Part shown: positions 42,875 to 52,060 of the stretch, in pieces
Position numbering within the stretch: the first letter of the stretch is position 1
How the letters are laid out: each line of letters starts with the position of its first letter
NCBI GenBank assembly: GCA_017476575.1
Contig: JAFUZO010000042.1
Span: forward strand, 86,204-150,203
Length of the DNA: 64,000 nucleotides
Reading direction: 5' to 3'
From: Bacteroidales bacterium
GTDB taxonomy: Bacteria > Bacteroidota > Bacteroidia > Bacteroidales > UBA932
Position numbers and translations under genes: made by a program
The notes under the pieces: model-generated
Seen by the model: only the letters and a program-made list of their open reading frames with translations
What the model was told of the DNA's origin: nothing
Database searches by the model: none

Positions 42875-43669
42875 ATGCGGGACGAAACGGAATTCATCAA
42901 CGACGGTGCTGTTTTCCACGGCTCTGTGCATCTGGTGATGGGGACCCGGTTGGACCTCATCACGTGTGGTGCGCCCCTGCCTGAGGTCCGCCCGGTCTGG
43001 GCGGCGCTGCTGCGGTCGGCCGACCGGATCGGCCGTCTGCTGGACCGCTTTTCTCCTGATTCCGAGTTGTCCCGGCTCAATACCGGCGCCATGCAGGGCG
43101 TCGGGGTCAGTCGGGAAATGGCCGAAGTGCTGAGGCTGGCGGAGGCGTATTGGGAGCAGACCGGAGGCCTGTTCGATGTCTCCGGCGGCTTTATGTCCCG
43201 GATCGAGGTGACGGAACGGGATACGGTATCCCTCTATGGACATCCGCTGGATTTCGGCGGCTTTGCCAAAGGTTATTTCCTCCGGGAGGCTGCCGGCCTG
43301 CTTCGGGAAGCCGGCATCAAGGACGCCTACCTGGATTTCGGCGGCAGTTCGATCTGGGCAGCGGGATGCCATCCCTTTGGAGACTGTTGGAAGGTGTCGC
43401 TGCCGGACCCCTATACAGGCATCATCCTGGACGAGATGGCGCTGCGGGACCAGGCCATGTCTACATCGGGTAATACACCCCGCTATTCGGGGCACATCCG
43501 AAATCCTTTGTCCGGGGCGGCGGTAACAGAGCGGAAACTGACGGTGGTGACAGCCCCGGATCCGCTGGATGCGGAAATCTTGAGTACGGCTTACATGGTT
43601 GCCGACGAGGGGCAGCGGGCGCTCCTGCGCCTCCGTTTCCCGAAGGCACAAGAAAAGATATACACATGA
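42875..43669 (+). CDS. apbE: ApbE-family FAD:protein FMN transferase
   Basis: 264 residues. The family pattern is present: LVMGTRLDLI near the N-terminus, LDRFSPDSELSRLN, GLFDVSGG, DFGGFAKGYFL (substrate pocket), DAYLDFGGSSIWAAG and SGHIRNPLSG, with late Asp/Ala residues in TAPDPLDAEILSTAYMV forming the metal site. ApbE attaches FMN covalently to Thr or Ser of target proteins. No signal peptide or lipobox is visible, unlike many exported ApbE proteins. It overlaps the following oxidoreductase gene by four bases; that enzyme is NAD(P)-type, so whether it is connected functionally is uncertain. Confidence 0.9.
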   Translation: MRDETEFINDGAVFHGSVHLVMGTRLDLITCGAPLPEVRPVWAALLRSADRIGRLLDRFSPDSELSRLNTGAMQGVGVSREMAEVLRLAEAYWEQTGGLFDVSGGFMSRIEVTERDTVSLYGHPLDFGGFAKGYFLREAAGLLREAGIKDAYLDFGGSSIWAAGCHPFGDCWKVSLPDPYTGIILDEMALRDQAMSTSGNTPRYSGHIRNPLSGAAVTERKLTVVTAPDPLDAEILSTAYMVADEGQRALLRLRFPKAQEKIYT

Positions 43670-44988
43670 TGAACGAGAAAGAACAGATGGATCTGGGCAG
43701 AAGGAAGTTCTGCCTGGACCTGGGCCGGATGACTGGCGGACTGGCCCTGCTGTCCGCGGCCCCTTGGCTGAAGGCATGCACGGACGAGAAGGTCACCGCC
43801 ACGCAGGGGGAGACGGCCCGCATCGGGATGGTCGGGACCGGCTCGCGGGGACGGTACCACATCCACAACCTGCTGGCCCTCCCGCATGCGCGGGTCACGG
43901 CGCTGTGCGACATCTACCCGCCCAACCTGGAAGCGGCGCAGGCCCTGTGCCCCGGCGCACGCGCCTACACGGACTACCGGCGGCTCTTGGACGACCCGGA
44001 GGTGGACGGAGTCGTCATCAGCACCCCGCTCGGGCTCCATGCCGACATGACCCTGGCGGCGCTGTCCGCGGGAAAGCATGTGTTTTGCGAGAAGGCGATG
44101 GCCCTGACGATGGAGCAATGCAAGGAAGTCTATGATGCCTATCAGGCTGGGGACCGGGCGTTGTATTACTGTATGCAGCGGATGTATGACCCCAAGTACA
44201 TCGAAGGGGTACAGCGGATCAAGGACGGGCTTATCGGCGATGTCGTCGGCATGCGGTGCCATTGGTTCCGGAATGCGGACTGGCGTCGTCCTGTCCCCTC
44301 GCCGGAACTGGAACGGCTGATCAATTGGCGGCTCTATCAGGAGTTTTCCGGCGGCTTGATGACCGAATTGGCCACGCATCAGCTGGAAGTGTGCAACTGG
44401 GTGGCCGGCCGTCTGCCTTCCGAGGCTGTCGGAATGGGGGATATCGTTTATTGGAAGGATGGCAGGGAGGTCTATGACAGCGTCAATGTAACCTACCGTT
44501 TTTCCGATGGCCGCAAGATCGCCTATGAATCGTTGATATCCAACAAATACAACGGCATGGAGGACCAGATTCTTGGAAAGGGCGGCACCGTGGACCTGAC
44601 CAAGGGTGTCTACTATCTGGAAGAAGACACCGAAATCTCCGGCATGCGCCGCCTGATGGATTCGATCCGGCAGGGGGTGTTCGCCGCCGTGCCGACGGCC
44701 GGTCCAAGTTGGCGGCCGGAGTACCGTAACGAATATGTCCCGCATCCATTGGTGCAAGGCAGCGTGTCCGTGAACGGCGGGCAGAGCATGGTGGCGGCGG
44801 ACCATGATGGATCAGATTTGGTCATGTCGGCTTTCTGTATCTCCTGCATCAGCGGGGAAAAGGCCGAGAATGTGGTGGAAGAGGCCTATGGCTCCACGCT
44901 GCTGTGCCTGCTCGGCAACCAGGCCATGGCGGAAGGCCGGACCGTCCGTTTCCCGGAGGAATACAAGATTCCCTATATGAAGTTCTGA
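43666..44988 (+). CDS. Tat-exported Gfo/Idh/MocA oxidoreductase (GH109-like)
   Basis: 440 residues. A twin-arginine leader (LGRRKFCLDLG near residue 10, then a hydrophobic stretch ending LKAC) predicts folded export with cofactor. The Rossmann motif is IGMVGTGSRGRYHIHNL, followed by CDIYPP and, at the usual EKP position, FCEKAMAL (P replaced by A). The second domain has RMYDPKYIEGVQRIKDGLIG and GGLMTELATHQLEVCNWV, with a Tyr and His placed as in NAD-dependent GH109 N-acetylgalactosaminidases. It could be a dehydrogenase or such a glycosidase. Start overlaps apbE by four bases. Confidence 0.85.
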   Translation: MMNEKEQMDLGRRKFCLDLGRMTGGLALLSAAPWLKACTDEKVTATQGETARIGMVGTGSRGRYHIHNLLALPHARVTALCDIYPPNLEAAQALCPGARAYTDYRRLLDDPEVDGVVISTPLGLHADMTLAALSAGKHVFCEKAMALTMEQCKEVYDAYQAGDRALYYCMQRMYDPKYIEGVQRIKDGLIGDVVGMRCHWFRNADWRRPVPSPELERLINWRLYQEFSGGLMTELATHQLEVCNWVAGRLPSEAVGMGDIVYWKDGREVYDSVNVTYRFSDGRKIAYESLISNKYNGMEDQILGKGGTVDLTKGVYYLEEDTEISGMRRLMDSIRQGVFAAVPTAGPSWRPEYRNEYVPHPLVQGSVSVNGGQSMVAADHDGSDLVMSAFCISCISGEKAENVVEEAYGSTLLCLLGNQAMAEGRTVRFPEEYKIPYMKF

Positions 44989-44990
44989 CT

Positions 44991-45227
44991 ATGAAAGATT
45001 TTGTTATCCAGGGAAAAGTTGTCCGGCGGGAATTGTACCTGCTGCTGGGATGCCTCGTCGCAGCGGAACTGGTCAATACGGCGGCCATCCTCCACTGGGG
45101 ACGTCCTGTCCTTGAATTGCTCACACAACTGGGCTATGTCGTCGTGTTGGCCCTCTTGTTTTATATCGTGCTCCTGCTTGTGCGGGGACTGGTCTGGATT
45201 ATTTATAAGATATTCAAAATCAAATAA
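44991..45227 (+). CDS. Small membrane protein (78 aa), function unknown
   Basis: Starts at ATG 44991, two bases after the preceding stop, and ends two bases before the next gene. It has two predicted membrane helices (LYLLLGCLVAAELVNTAAI; VVVLALLFYIVLLLVRGLVW) and a basic C-terminus (YKIFKIK). I do not recognise a family beyond generic two-helix membrane proteins. Lying between two Tat-exported oxidoreductases, it might anchor or help one of them at the inner membrane, but that is a guess. Confidence 0.75.
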   Translation: MKDFVIQGKVVRRELYLLLGCLVAAELVNTAAILHWGRPVLELLTQLGYVVVLALLFYIVLLLVRGLVWIIYKIFKIK

Positions 45228-45229
45228 TC

Positions 45230-46576
45230 ATGTCAACAAGAAGAGATTTTCTGAAACAGGCGGCAGCTACCGCGGCGGCATTTCCGTTACATTCGCTGGC
45301 CATCGGGGCCGAACCTCGCAGGGCTCGCCGGATGGGCGAGGATGAAGTCATCCGGCTCGGCGTCGTCGGGGTTAATTCGCGGGGGCGTGCCTTGGCCTTG
45401 AGTTTCGCCAAGATGCCCCTCTGCGAGGTGGCCTGCATTTGTGACTGCGACTTGGATGCGATGGAGCGGTGCCGGGATGCCGTCCGAGAGGTGACCGGCA
45501 AGCGTCCGGCCGGCGAGCAGGATTACCGGAAGATGCTGAAAGACCCTTCCATCGACGGGGTCGTCATCGCCATGCCGGACCATTGGCATGCGACGGCGGC
45601 CATCATGGCCATGAAGGCTGGCAAGCATGTCTACCTGGAGAAACCGACCTCCCATTCTCCGGCCGAGAATGAATTGCTGCTCCAGGCTGCGGCCCGCTAC
45701 AAGCATTCCGTCGTTGCGGTAGGAACCCAGCGGCGTTCGTGGCCTAATATCGTGGCGGCCATGGAGGAAATCAAGGGAGGGACCCTCGGAGAAGTGCATT
45801 ATGCCAAATCGTGGTATACCATGGCCCGTAAATCCATCGGCCGTGGCAAGGTCGTGGACGTCCCGGCGAATCTCAACTGGGATTTCTGGCAGGGACCGGC
45901 CGCCCGTGGTCCGCAGTACAAGGACAACCTCCTGCATTACAACTGGCACTGGTTCTGGCATTGGGGAACCGGAGAGGCATTGAACAACGGGACCCATTTC
46001 ATCGATCTGCTGCGGCTGGGCATGGATTTGAAATGGCCTACACAGGTGACTTCGGTGGGGGGACGGTATTATTTTGACGATGACTGGGAAGTTCCTGACA
46101 CCCAGCTTGTCACTTTCCAGTTCGGTGACAAGGCATCCTTCTCATGGGAGGGACGCAGCTGCAACAATACGCCGGTAGACGGACGTCAGTATGGGGTGGC
46201 TTTCTACGGAGACAAGGGACTGACGCTCTATATGGACGGGGGCAATGCCTACCAGATTGTGGATGCAAAGGGACGGCTCGTCAAGGATGTGAAAAGCGAG
46301 CTGCAGTTCAAGGTGGGCGACACCTTCAATCCGTCCGAGCAGCTGGACTCCTATCATTTCCAGAACTGGTTCGATGCGATCCGGGGGAAGGACCGGCTCA
46401 ACGCCACGCTGGAAGACGGCTGCATCAGCACGCAGTTGATGCAGTTGGGCAACATCGCCCAGCGGGTCGGTCATTCCTTGGAGATCGATCCCGCTACCGG
46501 CCGGATCGTCGGCGATCCGGAAGCCATGAAATATTGGAGCCGGGAATATGATCCGGCATGGGCTCCCAAGATTTGA
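45230..46576 (+). CDS. Tat-exported Gfo/Idh/MocA oxidoreductase
   Basis: 448 residues with a textbook Tat signal (STRRDFLKQAAATAAAFPLH). The nucleotide-binding motif is RLGVVGVNSRGRALALSFAK; MPDHWHATAAIMAMKAGKHV and VYLEKPTSHSP carry the conserved EKP lysine; DFWQGPAARGPQYKD and THFIDLLRLGM form the substrate domain. It is the type repeatedly found in Bacteroidota glycan loci, predicted to oxidise or modify sugars in the periplasm. The previous membrane-protein gene ends two bases upstream and nagB follows after 17 bases. Confidence 0.9.
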   Translation: MSTRRDFLKQAAATAAAFPLHSLAIGAEPRRARRMGEDEVIRLGVVGVNSRGRALALSFAKMPLCEVACICDCDLDAMERCRDAVREVTGKRPAGEQDYRKMLKDPSIDGVVIAMPDHWHATAAIMAMKAGKHVYLEKPTSHSPAENELLLQAAARYKHSVVAVGTQRRSWPNIVAAMEEIKGGTLGEVHYAKSWYTMARKSIGRGKVVDVPANLNWDFWQGPAARGPQYKDNLLHYNWHWFWHWGTGEALNNGTHFIDLLRLGMDLKWPTQVTSVGGRYYFDDDWEVPDTQLVTFQFGDKASFSWEGRSCNNTPVDGRQYGVAFYGDKGLTLYMDGGNAYQIVDAKGRLVKDVKSELQFKVGDTFNPSEQLDSYHFQNWFDAIRGKDRLNATLEDGCISTQLMQLGNIAQRVGHSLEIDPATGRIVGDPEAMKYWSREYDPAWAPKI

Positions 46577-46593
46577 AGCTAAACCCTTGACCG

Positions 46594-47358
46594 ATGCTGT
46601 TGAATCAATTCTATACAGACCTCCTGGCCGTCAAACTGTTTGACAACCGCAAAGCGCTGGGGGAGGCGGCCGGTAAGGAAGCGGCCGACTGCCTGCGGGA
46701 TCTACTGTCCCGTAAGGAAGAGGTGACCGTCCTGTTTGCCGCGGCTCCGTCCCAAAATGAATTCCTGGCCTATCTTCGTCAGGCCGGTGACATTGATTGG
46801 AGCCGTGTCATTGCGCTCCACATGGACGAGTATGTGGGGCTGGCTCATGACGCCCCGCAGGGATTCGGCAATTTCCTGCGCCGTTCCATTTTCGACATGC
46901 TCCCGTTCAAGGATGTGTTGTACATCGATGCCGGCCTCTCTCCGGAAGGGAACATGGCCCGTTATGACCATCTTCTTTCGTGTTATCCGATCGATGTTGT
47001 GTTCATGGGAATCGGCGAGAACGGCCATATCGCTTTCAACGACCCCCATGTGGCTGATTTTCATGACCCCTTGCGGATCAAGCAGGTCCGCCTGGACGAA
47101 AAGTGCCGTAACCAACAGGTCCATGACGGTTGTTTCCAGACCTTGGAGGAGGTCCCGGAATACGCTTTGTCGCTGACCTGCCCGGTGCTGTTCGGCGCAG
47201 ACCGGCTTTTCTGCATTGTCCCGGCGGCCACCAAGGCAGAGGCGGTCCGGAACACCGTCCTGGGACCGGTCGGAGAGGCTTGCCCTGCGACCATCCTGCG
47301 TCGACATCCTGCCGCCACCTTGTATGTAGACCAAGACAGTGGTGCCTATATCCGATGA
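46594..47358 (+). CDS. nagB: Glucosamine-6-phosphate deaminase
   Basis: 254 residues, cytosolic. Converts glucosamine-6-phosphate to fructose-6-phosphate and ammonia, feeding amino sugars into glycolysis. Active-site signatures are present: VIALHMDEYVGL, VFMGIGENGHIAFNDPHVAD (Asp/His/Glu relay) and late CPVLFGADRLFCIVPAATKA with TKAEAV. Its presence makes HexNAc the probable substrate of this operon. No nagA (deacetylase) is in the window. Its stop overlaps the GH20 start by four bases. Confidence 0.94.
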   Translation: MLLNQFYTDLLAVKLFDNRKALGEAAGKEAADCLRDLLSRKEEVTVLFAAAPSQNEFLAYLRQAGDIDWSRVIALHMDEYVGLAHDAPQGFGNFLRRSIFDMLPFKDVLYIDAGLSPEGNMARYDHLLSCYPIDVVFMGIGENGHIAFNDPHVADFHDPLRIKQVRLDEKCRNQQVHDGCFQTLEEVPEYALSLTCPVLFGADRLFCIVPAATKAEAVRNTVLGPVGEACPATILRRHPAATLYVDQDSGAYIR

Positions 47359-48845
47359 TGGAAGTCCGCCTCATAACAGGGTTGATGGCGACCTGGCTCC
47401 TGTCGGCTTGCACCGGCAGGGATGGAGTCGTACCCGTAATCCCCGAACCGGCACGGGTTCATTTCTTTATCGGCAAGACACAAGTGGAGGACCCGGCCGG
47501 GGCTGAATACAAGGAGTCTGCCTTGTTCGGGAAAGAGGCCTACAGGATTGACATCTCTCGCAACCGGATTGTGGTGACAGCTGGCACTGATGCCGGACGG
47601 TTCTATGCCGACCAGACTCTCTTGCAACTCTATGAGGTTTATGGGGCGGGACAAGTGCCTTGCTGCAGGATAGAGGATGCCCCTCGCTATTCTTGGCGTA
47701 GCTTCATGTTGGATGAATCCCGTCATTTCTTCGGTGAAGAATATGTATTGAGAACGCTGGACTTGATGGCCCGTTACAAACTGAACAAGTTCCATTGGCA
47801 TCTGACCGATACGGACGGTTGGCGTCTGGAAATCAATGCCTTCCCTGAACTGACGCGGGTTGGATCCGTTGGCAATCATACGGATATTGAAGCCCCTGCG
47901 GCCTTCTATACCCAGGAGCAGGTCCGTCGGATCATAGCGTATGCGGCCGAACGACAAATCGAGGTAATTCCTGAGGTTGATATGCCCGGACATGCCACGG
48001 CGGCGATTAGGGCCTATCCTGCACTTGGCGGCGGCTTTCATCCGGACTATCCGAACTTTACCTATAACATCGGTTTGGAAGAGACTTGTTCTTTTCTGGA
48101 AACCGTGTTGGACGAGGTCGCGGCATTGTTCCCAGGGCGTTATATCCATCTCGGCGGGGATGAGGTCTCCTATGGCTGGTCTGCTTGGGATGACTGTCCG
48201 GAAATCCTCGCCCTCATGGAGCGGGAGGGACTCCACGACAAGGCCGCAGTTTGTGCGTTCTTCTTGGGTAGGATGGCGCGTTACATCCTGAATATCGGCA
48301 AGATTCCGGTTGTCTGGTGCGATGCCCAGGAGATGGGCTTGGACGAGAAAGAAGTGACGGTGGCCTGGTGGCGGCATGACCGTGAGGACCTGCTTGCCCG
48401 TTGCCTGGAAGCCGGTCTGTCTACTGTGCTCTGTCCCCGGCTTCCCCTGTATTTCGACTATGTCCAGTCGCCGGATCATGTCGAAGGGGCGAAGTGGCGG
48501 AAAACCGAGAGTTCCGACTTAGAAGATTTGTACGGCTTTCCCGACAACCGAGCATCCTTTCCAGCAGACATATCTTCCATTATCGGTCTCTCTGCCCATC
48601 TTTGGACCGAAAGGATTGAAACGCCTGAGCGGGCAGACTTTATGACTTGGCCGAGGATGCTGGCCTTGGCAGAAACGAGTTGGACTCTGCCGGAACGAAA
48701 AGAATATGCCTTGTTCCTGGATAGACTCCCGGACCAACTGGCGTATCTGTCTTCACGACATGTCTATTATTACCATCCTCTGGCGCCGGATTCCACACCG
48801 GAACCTCCGATGCCCGTGAGATACCATCAACCGACTAATCATTGA
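47355..48845 (+). CDS. GH20 beta-N-acetylhexosaminidase, lipoprotein
   Basis: 496 residues from ATG 47355 (or 47358); lipobox LLSAC. The short N-terminal GH20b-like domain is followed by the catalytic barrel: RYSWRSFMLDESRHFFGEEY, KFHWHLTDTDGWRLEI, EVDMPGHATAA and HLGGDEVSYGW, with the catalytic pair Asp269-Glu270 (substrate-assisted mechanism). It removes terminal GlcNAc or GalNAc. Near the C-terminus SAHLWTERIETPERADFMTW is the usual closing motif. Lipidation suggests anchoring in the periplasm or at the surface. Confidence 0.95.
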   Translation: MMEVRLITGLMATWLLSACTGRDGVVPVIPEPARVHFFIGKTQVEDPAGAEYKESALFGKEAYRIDISRNRIVVTAGTDAGRFYADQTLLQLYEVYGAGQVPCCRIEDAPRYSWRSFMLDESRHFFGEEYVLRTLDLMARYKLNKFHWHLTDTDGWRLEINAFPELTRVGSVGNHTDIEAPAAFYTQEQVRRIIAYAAERQIEVIPEVDMPGHATAAIRAYPALGGGFHPDYPNFTYNIGLEETCSFLETVLDEVAALFPGRYIHLGGDEVSYGWSAWDDCPEILALMEREGLHDKAAVCAFFLGRMARYILNIGKIPVVWCDAQEMGLDEKEVTVAWWRHDREDLLARCLEAGLSTVLCPRLPLYFDYVQSPDHVEGAKWRKTESSDLEDLYGFPDNRASFPADISSIIGLSAHLWTERIETPERADFMTWPRMLALAETSWTLPERKEYALFLDRLPDQLAYLSSRHVYYYHPLAPDSTPEPPMPVRYHQPTNH

Positions 48846-48851
48846 TCTGAT

Positions 48852-51800
48852 ATGTATCGAATCAATAAGTTCCACGCTTTTGTCTTGTCTGTGCTCCTGT
48901 CTTCTGTCACGGTGGCACAGAATACGCCAGTCCGCGTGTCAGGTACGGTGATTGACACGCAGGGCGCTCCTGTCGCGGGTGTGACCGTCTATCAGGACGG
49001 ACCGTCCCGGAATGGGACAGTCACGGATGAGAGAGGACACTATGTCCTGTCTCTTCCGGCTGATGCAACATTGGTTTTCAACTGTCTCGGATATGCAGAG
49101 GTGCGGGTGGCGGTTAGAGGGCGTACCCGCATCGATATTTCCCTGGCAGAAGAGGACATTTCTCTGGACGCGGCCGAAGTGGTCAGCGTCGGTTATGGAA
49201 CTGTAGCCCGCCGTGATTTGACCGGGTCGGTGGCCCAGGTCGGAATGGACGAAATCCGCAAGGCTCCGGTGGTGAATTTCGACCAGGCGCTCTCCGGGCG
49301 CATCGCCGGTGTTGTGGTAACGACATCCGACGGAAAGATCGGCAGTTCCGCCTCCATTATCATCCGGGGTAACAACTCCCTGACCCAAAGTTCGGCCCCG
49401 TTGTATATCATCGACGGCTTCCCGACCGAGAGTTCCTATGCAACGGCTCTCAATCCAGCCGATATCGAGAGTATCGATGTTCTCAAAGACGCTTCTGCAA
49501 CAGCCATTTATGGTGCCCGCGGGGCGAATGGCGTCATCGTCATCACAACCAAGAAGGGAGTCGAAGGACGTCCGGTCGTTTCCGTCAATGCATCTTGGAC
49601 TGTCAGTACACTCTCCCGCAAGGTCGATCTGATGGATGCTTACGAATTTGTCGAACTGCAGGACGAGTGGTATGCGGCACGAGGTGTGACCAACCTCTAC
49701 CTGGATGGTTATAACGAGGCCGGAGACCGGATTCATAACGTATACAAGCTGGACGATTACCGGAGTGCCAAGACTGCAGATTGGCAGGATCGGATTTATC
49801 GGACGGCTCCGACGCAGAACTATAATATTTCAGTCAGCGGGGGCAGCAGATCGATCGGTAACCGCTATAATATCGGTTTCTCGACGGTTGATATGGATGG
49901 AATCATTGTCAACTCAAGCTTCCAACGCTATCAGGGCAAGTTCAACTGGGTCCAGAGCATCGGTCGGAAAATCATGCTGGAGGCCAATGCCAATTATTCC
50001 AAGGCTGTCACCAATGGGACGACACCGACCAGTGCCCAGCAGAGTTCATCGGCTTCGGGGTGGTTGATGTACTCAGTATGGGGATACCGTCCGACCAAGC
50101 CACTCCTGGCCGGAGAAATCGATGATGACTGGTTCGACCAGCTGGTCGACTCAGATATCAACGGGGCGAACGACTACCGGTTCAATCCAGCCAAGTCCGT
50201 GCGCAACGAATACCGCAAGACTACGGTCGATTATCTGAATGCCAACGTAGCGCTGAATTACGAAATGATTCCCGGGCTGAAACTCCGCATAACCGGCGGC
50301 TATGTCTCCAATCATAGTGAGGGACGCCAGTTCAATGGCTCACAAACTTATTCTGGTTATGTCGGTTCTTCTTCCGGACAGGGGATCAACGGCCAGATTA
50401 CCCATACTCAGACCCGGTCCTGGCTCAACGAGAATACGCTGACATGGAACCGGACCATCCTGCACGACCATCATGCCAACCTTCTGGGGGGCGTCACATT
50501 CCAAGGCCAGGACCAATCTTACCATGGGGTTAGGGCCATCCGCATGACAACGGAAGCCCTTGGGCTCAACGGACTGCATACAGGTACTTATACGCCGGTC
50601 GTACCTTGGGAGCGCAAGTGGACCCTCATGTCTTATCTTGCCAGAATCAACTACAATTATCAGTACAAGTATTATGTGACAGTGTCTTTCCGTGCCGACG
50701 GTTCTTCCAAGTTCCCGGCGTCGAACCGTTGGGGCTGGTTCCCTTCTGCAGCCCTGGCTTGGAATTTCAACCGTGAAGCCTTCCTGAAAGACGAGAAGTG
50801 GTTGACTGCCGGAAAACTGCGTGCTTCTTGGGGACGGACCGGTAACAACCGTACATCAACCCCGTATGACTTCTATGCCCAGATAACAACAAGTCCCGGT
50901 TCGACGACATCCCTGGACTATGTGTTCGACGGATCGGTTGTCTCCGGATATTACCCGGACAATATGACCAACGACCGACTCAAATGGGAGACGACGGAGC
51001 AGGTGGATTTCGGACTGGACCTGGGTTTTCTGGACAACCGGATCAAACTGAACGCGGATGTGTATATCAAGAACACTTATGACCTGCTGCTTGCAGCGAC
51101 CCTGCCCACCTCGTCCGGCTACTCCTCGGCCATGATCAACATCGGGTCGATGCAGAACCGCGGCCTTGAGTTCACACTTGGTCTAGCACCGGTCAAGACC
51201 CGCAGTTTCGAATGGGACTTCAACGCCAATATCTCATTCAACCGCAACAAAGTGACCGCTTTGACGGATAACCAATATTCCCTCTTGTCCCGCATCTCCT
51301 GGGATCAGCGCTTCAATGCACAATACCCGTATGTGACCCAGGTGGGAAAGCCGTCAGGAATGATGTACGGCTACATTTACGAAGGAACTTACAAAGCAGG
51401 AAGCTTCACGGGCAACACCCTTTCGGACGGGATTCCTTATCTGTCTTCTGTCGGCCGGAGTTCGATCCGCCCGGGGGATCCCAAGTATGCCGATGTCAAT
51501 GAGGACGGCGTGATTGACGACAATGACAGGACTGTCATCGGTTGCGGCCAACCCCTGCATACAGGCGGCTTCGGAAGCACCTTCCGATACAAGGACATTG
51601 ACCTTGATTTCTTCTTCCAATGGAGCTATGGTAACGACGTCCTTAATGCCAACCGCCTCATCTTCGAGAATGCTTCCGTAGGAGACCTGAACCAGTTTCA
51701 TTCGATGACGGAGCGCTTCCGGGAAGATACCCATCCGGACAGCGACATTCCCCGGATGGGGGCGAACGGCATGTTCGTCTACTCTTCACGCGTGGTTGAG

Positions 51801-52046
51801 GACGGCTCTTTCCTCCGACTCAAGAATATCACCCTTGGATATTCGTTGCCGGAAAGGTTGTCCCGGAAGCTGCACATGTCGCACGTCAAGGTCTATGTGT
51901 CCGCCGAGAATATCTGGACCCTAACTGCTTATTCCGGCCCGGATCCGGAAGTATCGACCCATAATTCTGTCCTTACACCTGGTTTCGATTGGTCTGCCTA
52001 TCCTCGTGCATATGGCTTGACCGGCGGTATCAATCTGACTTTCTAA
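48852..52046 (+). CDS. SusC-like TonB-dependent receptor
   Basis: 1064 residues, signal peptide then a carboxypeptidase-regulatory-like domain (VSGTVIDTQGAPVAGVTVYQ), plug domain (DQALSGRIAGVVVT; IDVLKDASATAIYGARGANG) and beta-barrel ending AYGLTGGINLTF with terminal Phe. It has no STN domain. It imports oligosaccharide with the SusD partner encoded 14 bases downstream. The gene begins six bases after the GH20 stop, so expression is part of the long operon. Confidence 0.97.
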   Translation: MYRINKFHAFVLSVLLSSVTVAQNTPVRVSGTVIDTQGAPVAGVTVYQDGPSRNGTVTDERGHYVLSLPADATLVFNCLGYAEVRVAVRGRTRIDISLAEEDISLDAAEVVSVGYGTVARRDLTGSVAQVGMDEIRKAPVVNFDQALSGRIAGVVVTTSDGKIGSSASIIIRGNNSLTQSSAPLYIIDGFPTESSYATALNPADIESIDVLKDASATAIYGARGANGVIVITTKKGVEGRPVVSVNASWTVSTLSRKVDLMDAYEFVELQDEWYAARGVTNLYLDGYNEAGDRIHNVYKLDDYRSAKTADWQDRIYRTAPTQNYNISVSGGSRSIGNRYNIGFSTVDMDGIIVNSSFQRYQGKFNWVQSIGRKIMLEANANYSKAVTNGTTPTSAQQSSSASGWLMYSVWGYRPTKPLLAGEIDDDWFDQLVDSDINGANDYRFNPAKSVRNEYRKTTVDYLNANVALNYEMIPGLKLRITGGYVSNHSEGRQFNGSQTYSGYVGSSSGQGINGQITHTQTRSWLNENTLTWNRTILHDHHANLLGGVTFQGQDQSYHGVRAIRMTTEALGLNGLHTGTYTPVVPWERKWTLMSYLARINYNYQYKYYVTVSFRADGSSKFPASNRWGWFPSAALAWNFNREAFLKDEKWLTAGKLRASWGRTGNNRTSTPYDFYAQITTSPGSTTSLDYVFDGSVVSGYYPDNMTNDRLKWETTEQVDFGLDLGFLDNRIKLNADVYIKNTYDLLLAATLPTSSGYSSAMINIGSMQNRGLEFTLGLAPVKTRSFEWDFNANISFNRNKVTALTDNQYSLLSRISWDQRFNAQYPYVTQVGKPSGMMYGYIYEGTYKAGSFTGNTLSDGIPYLSSVGRSSIRPGDPKYADVNEDGVIDDNDRTVIGCGQPLHTGGFGSTFRYKDIDLDFFFQWSYGNDVLNANRLIFENASVGDLNQFHSMTERFREDTHPDSDIPRMGANGMFVYSSRVVEDGSFLRLKNITLGYSLPERLSRKLHMSHVKVYVSAENIWTLTAYSGPDPEVSTHNSVLTPGFDWSAYPRAYGLTGGINLTF

Positions 52047-52060
52047 ACGAGATTGCAATC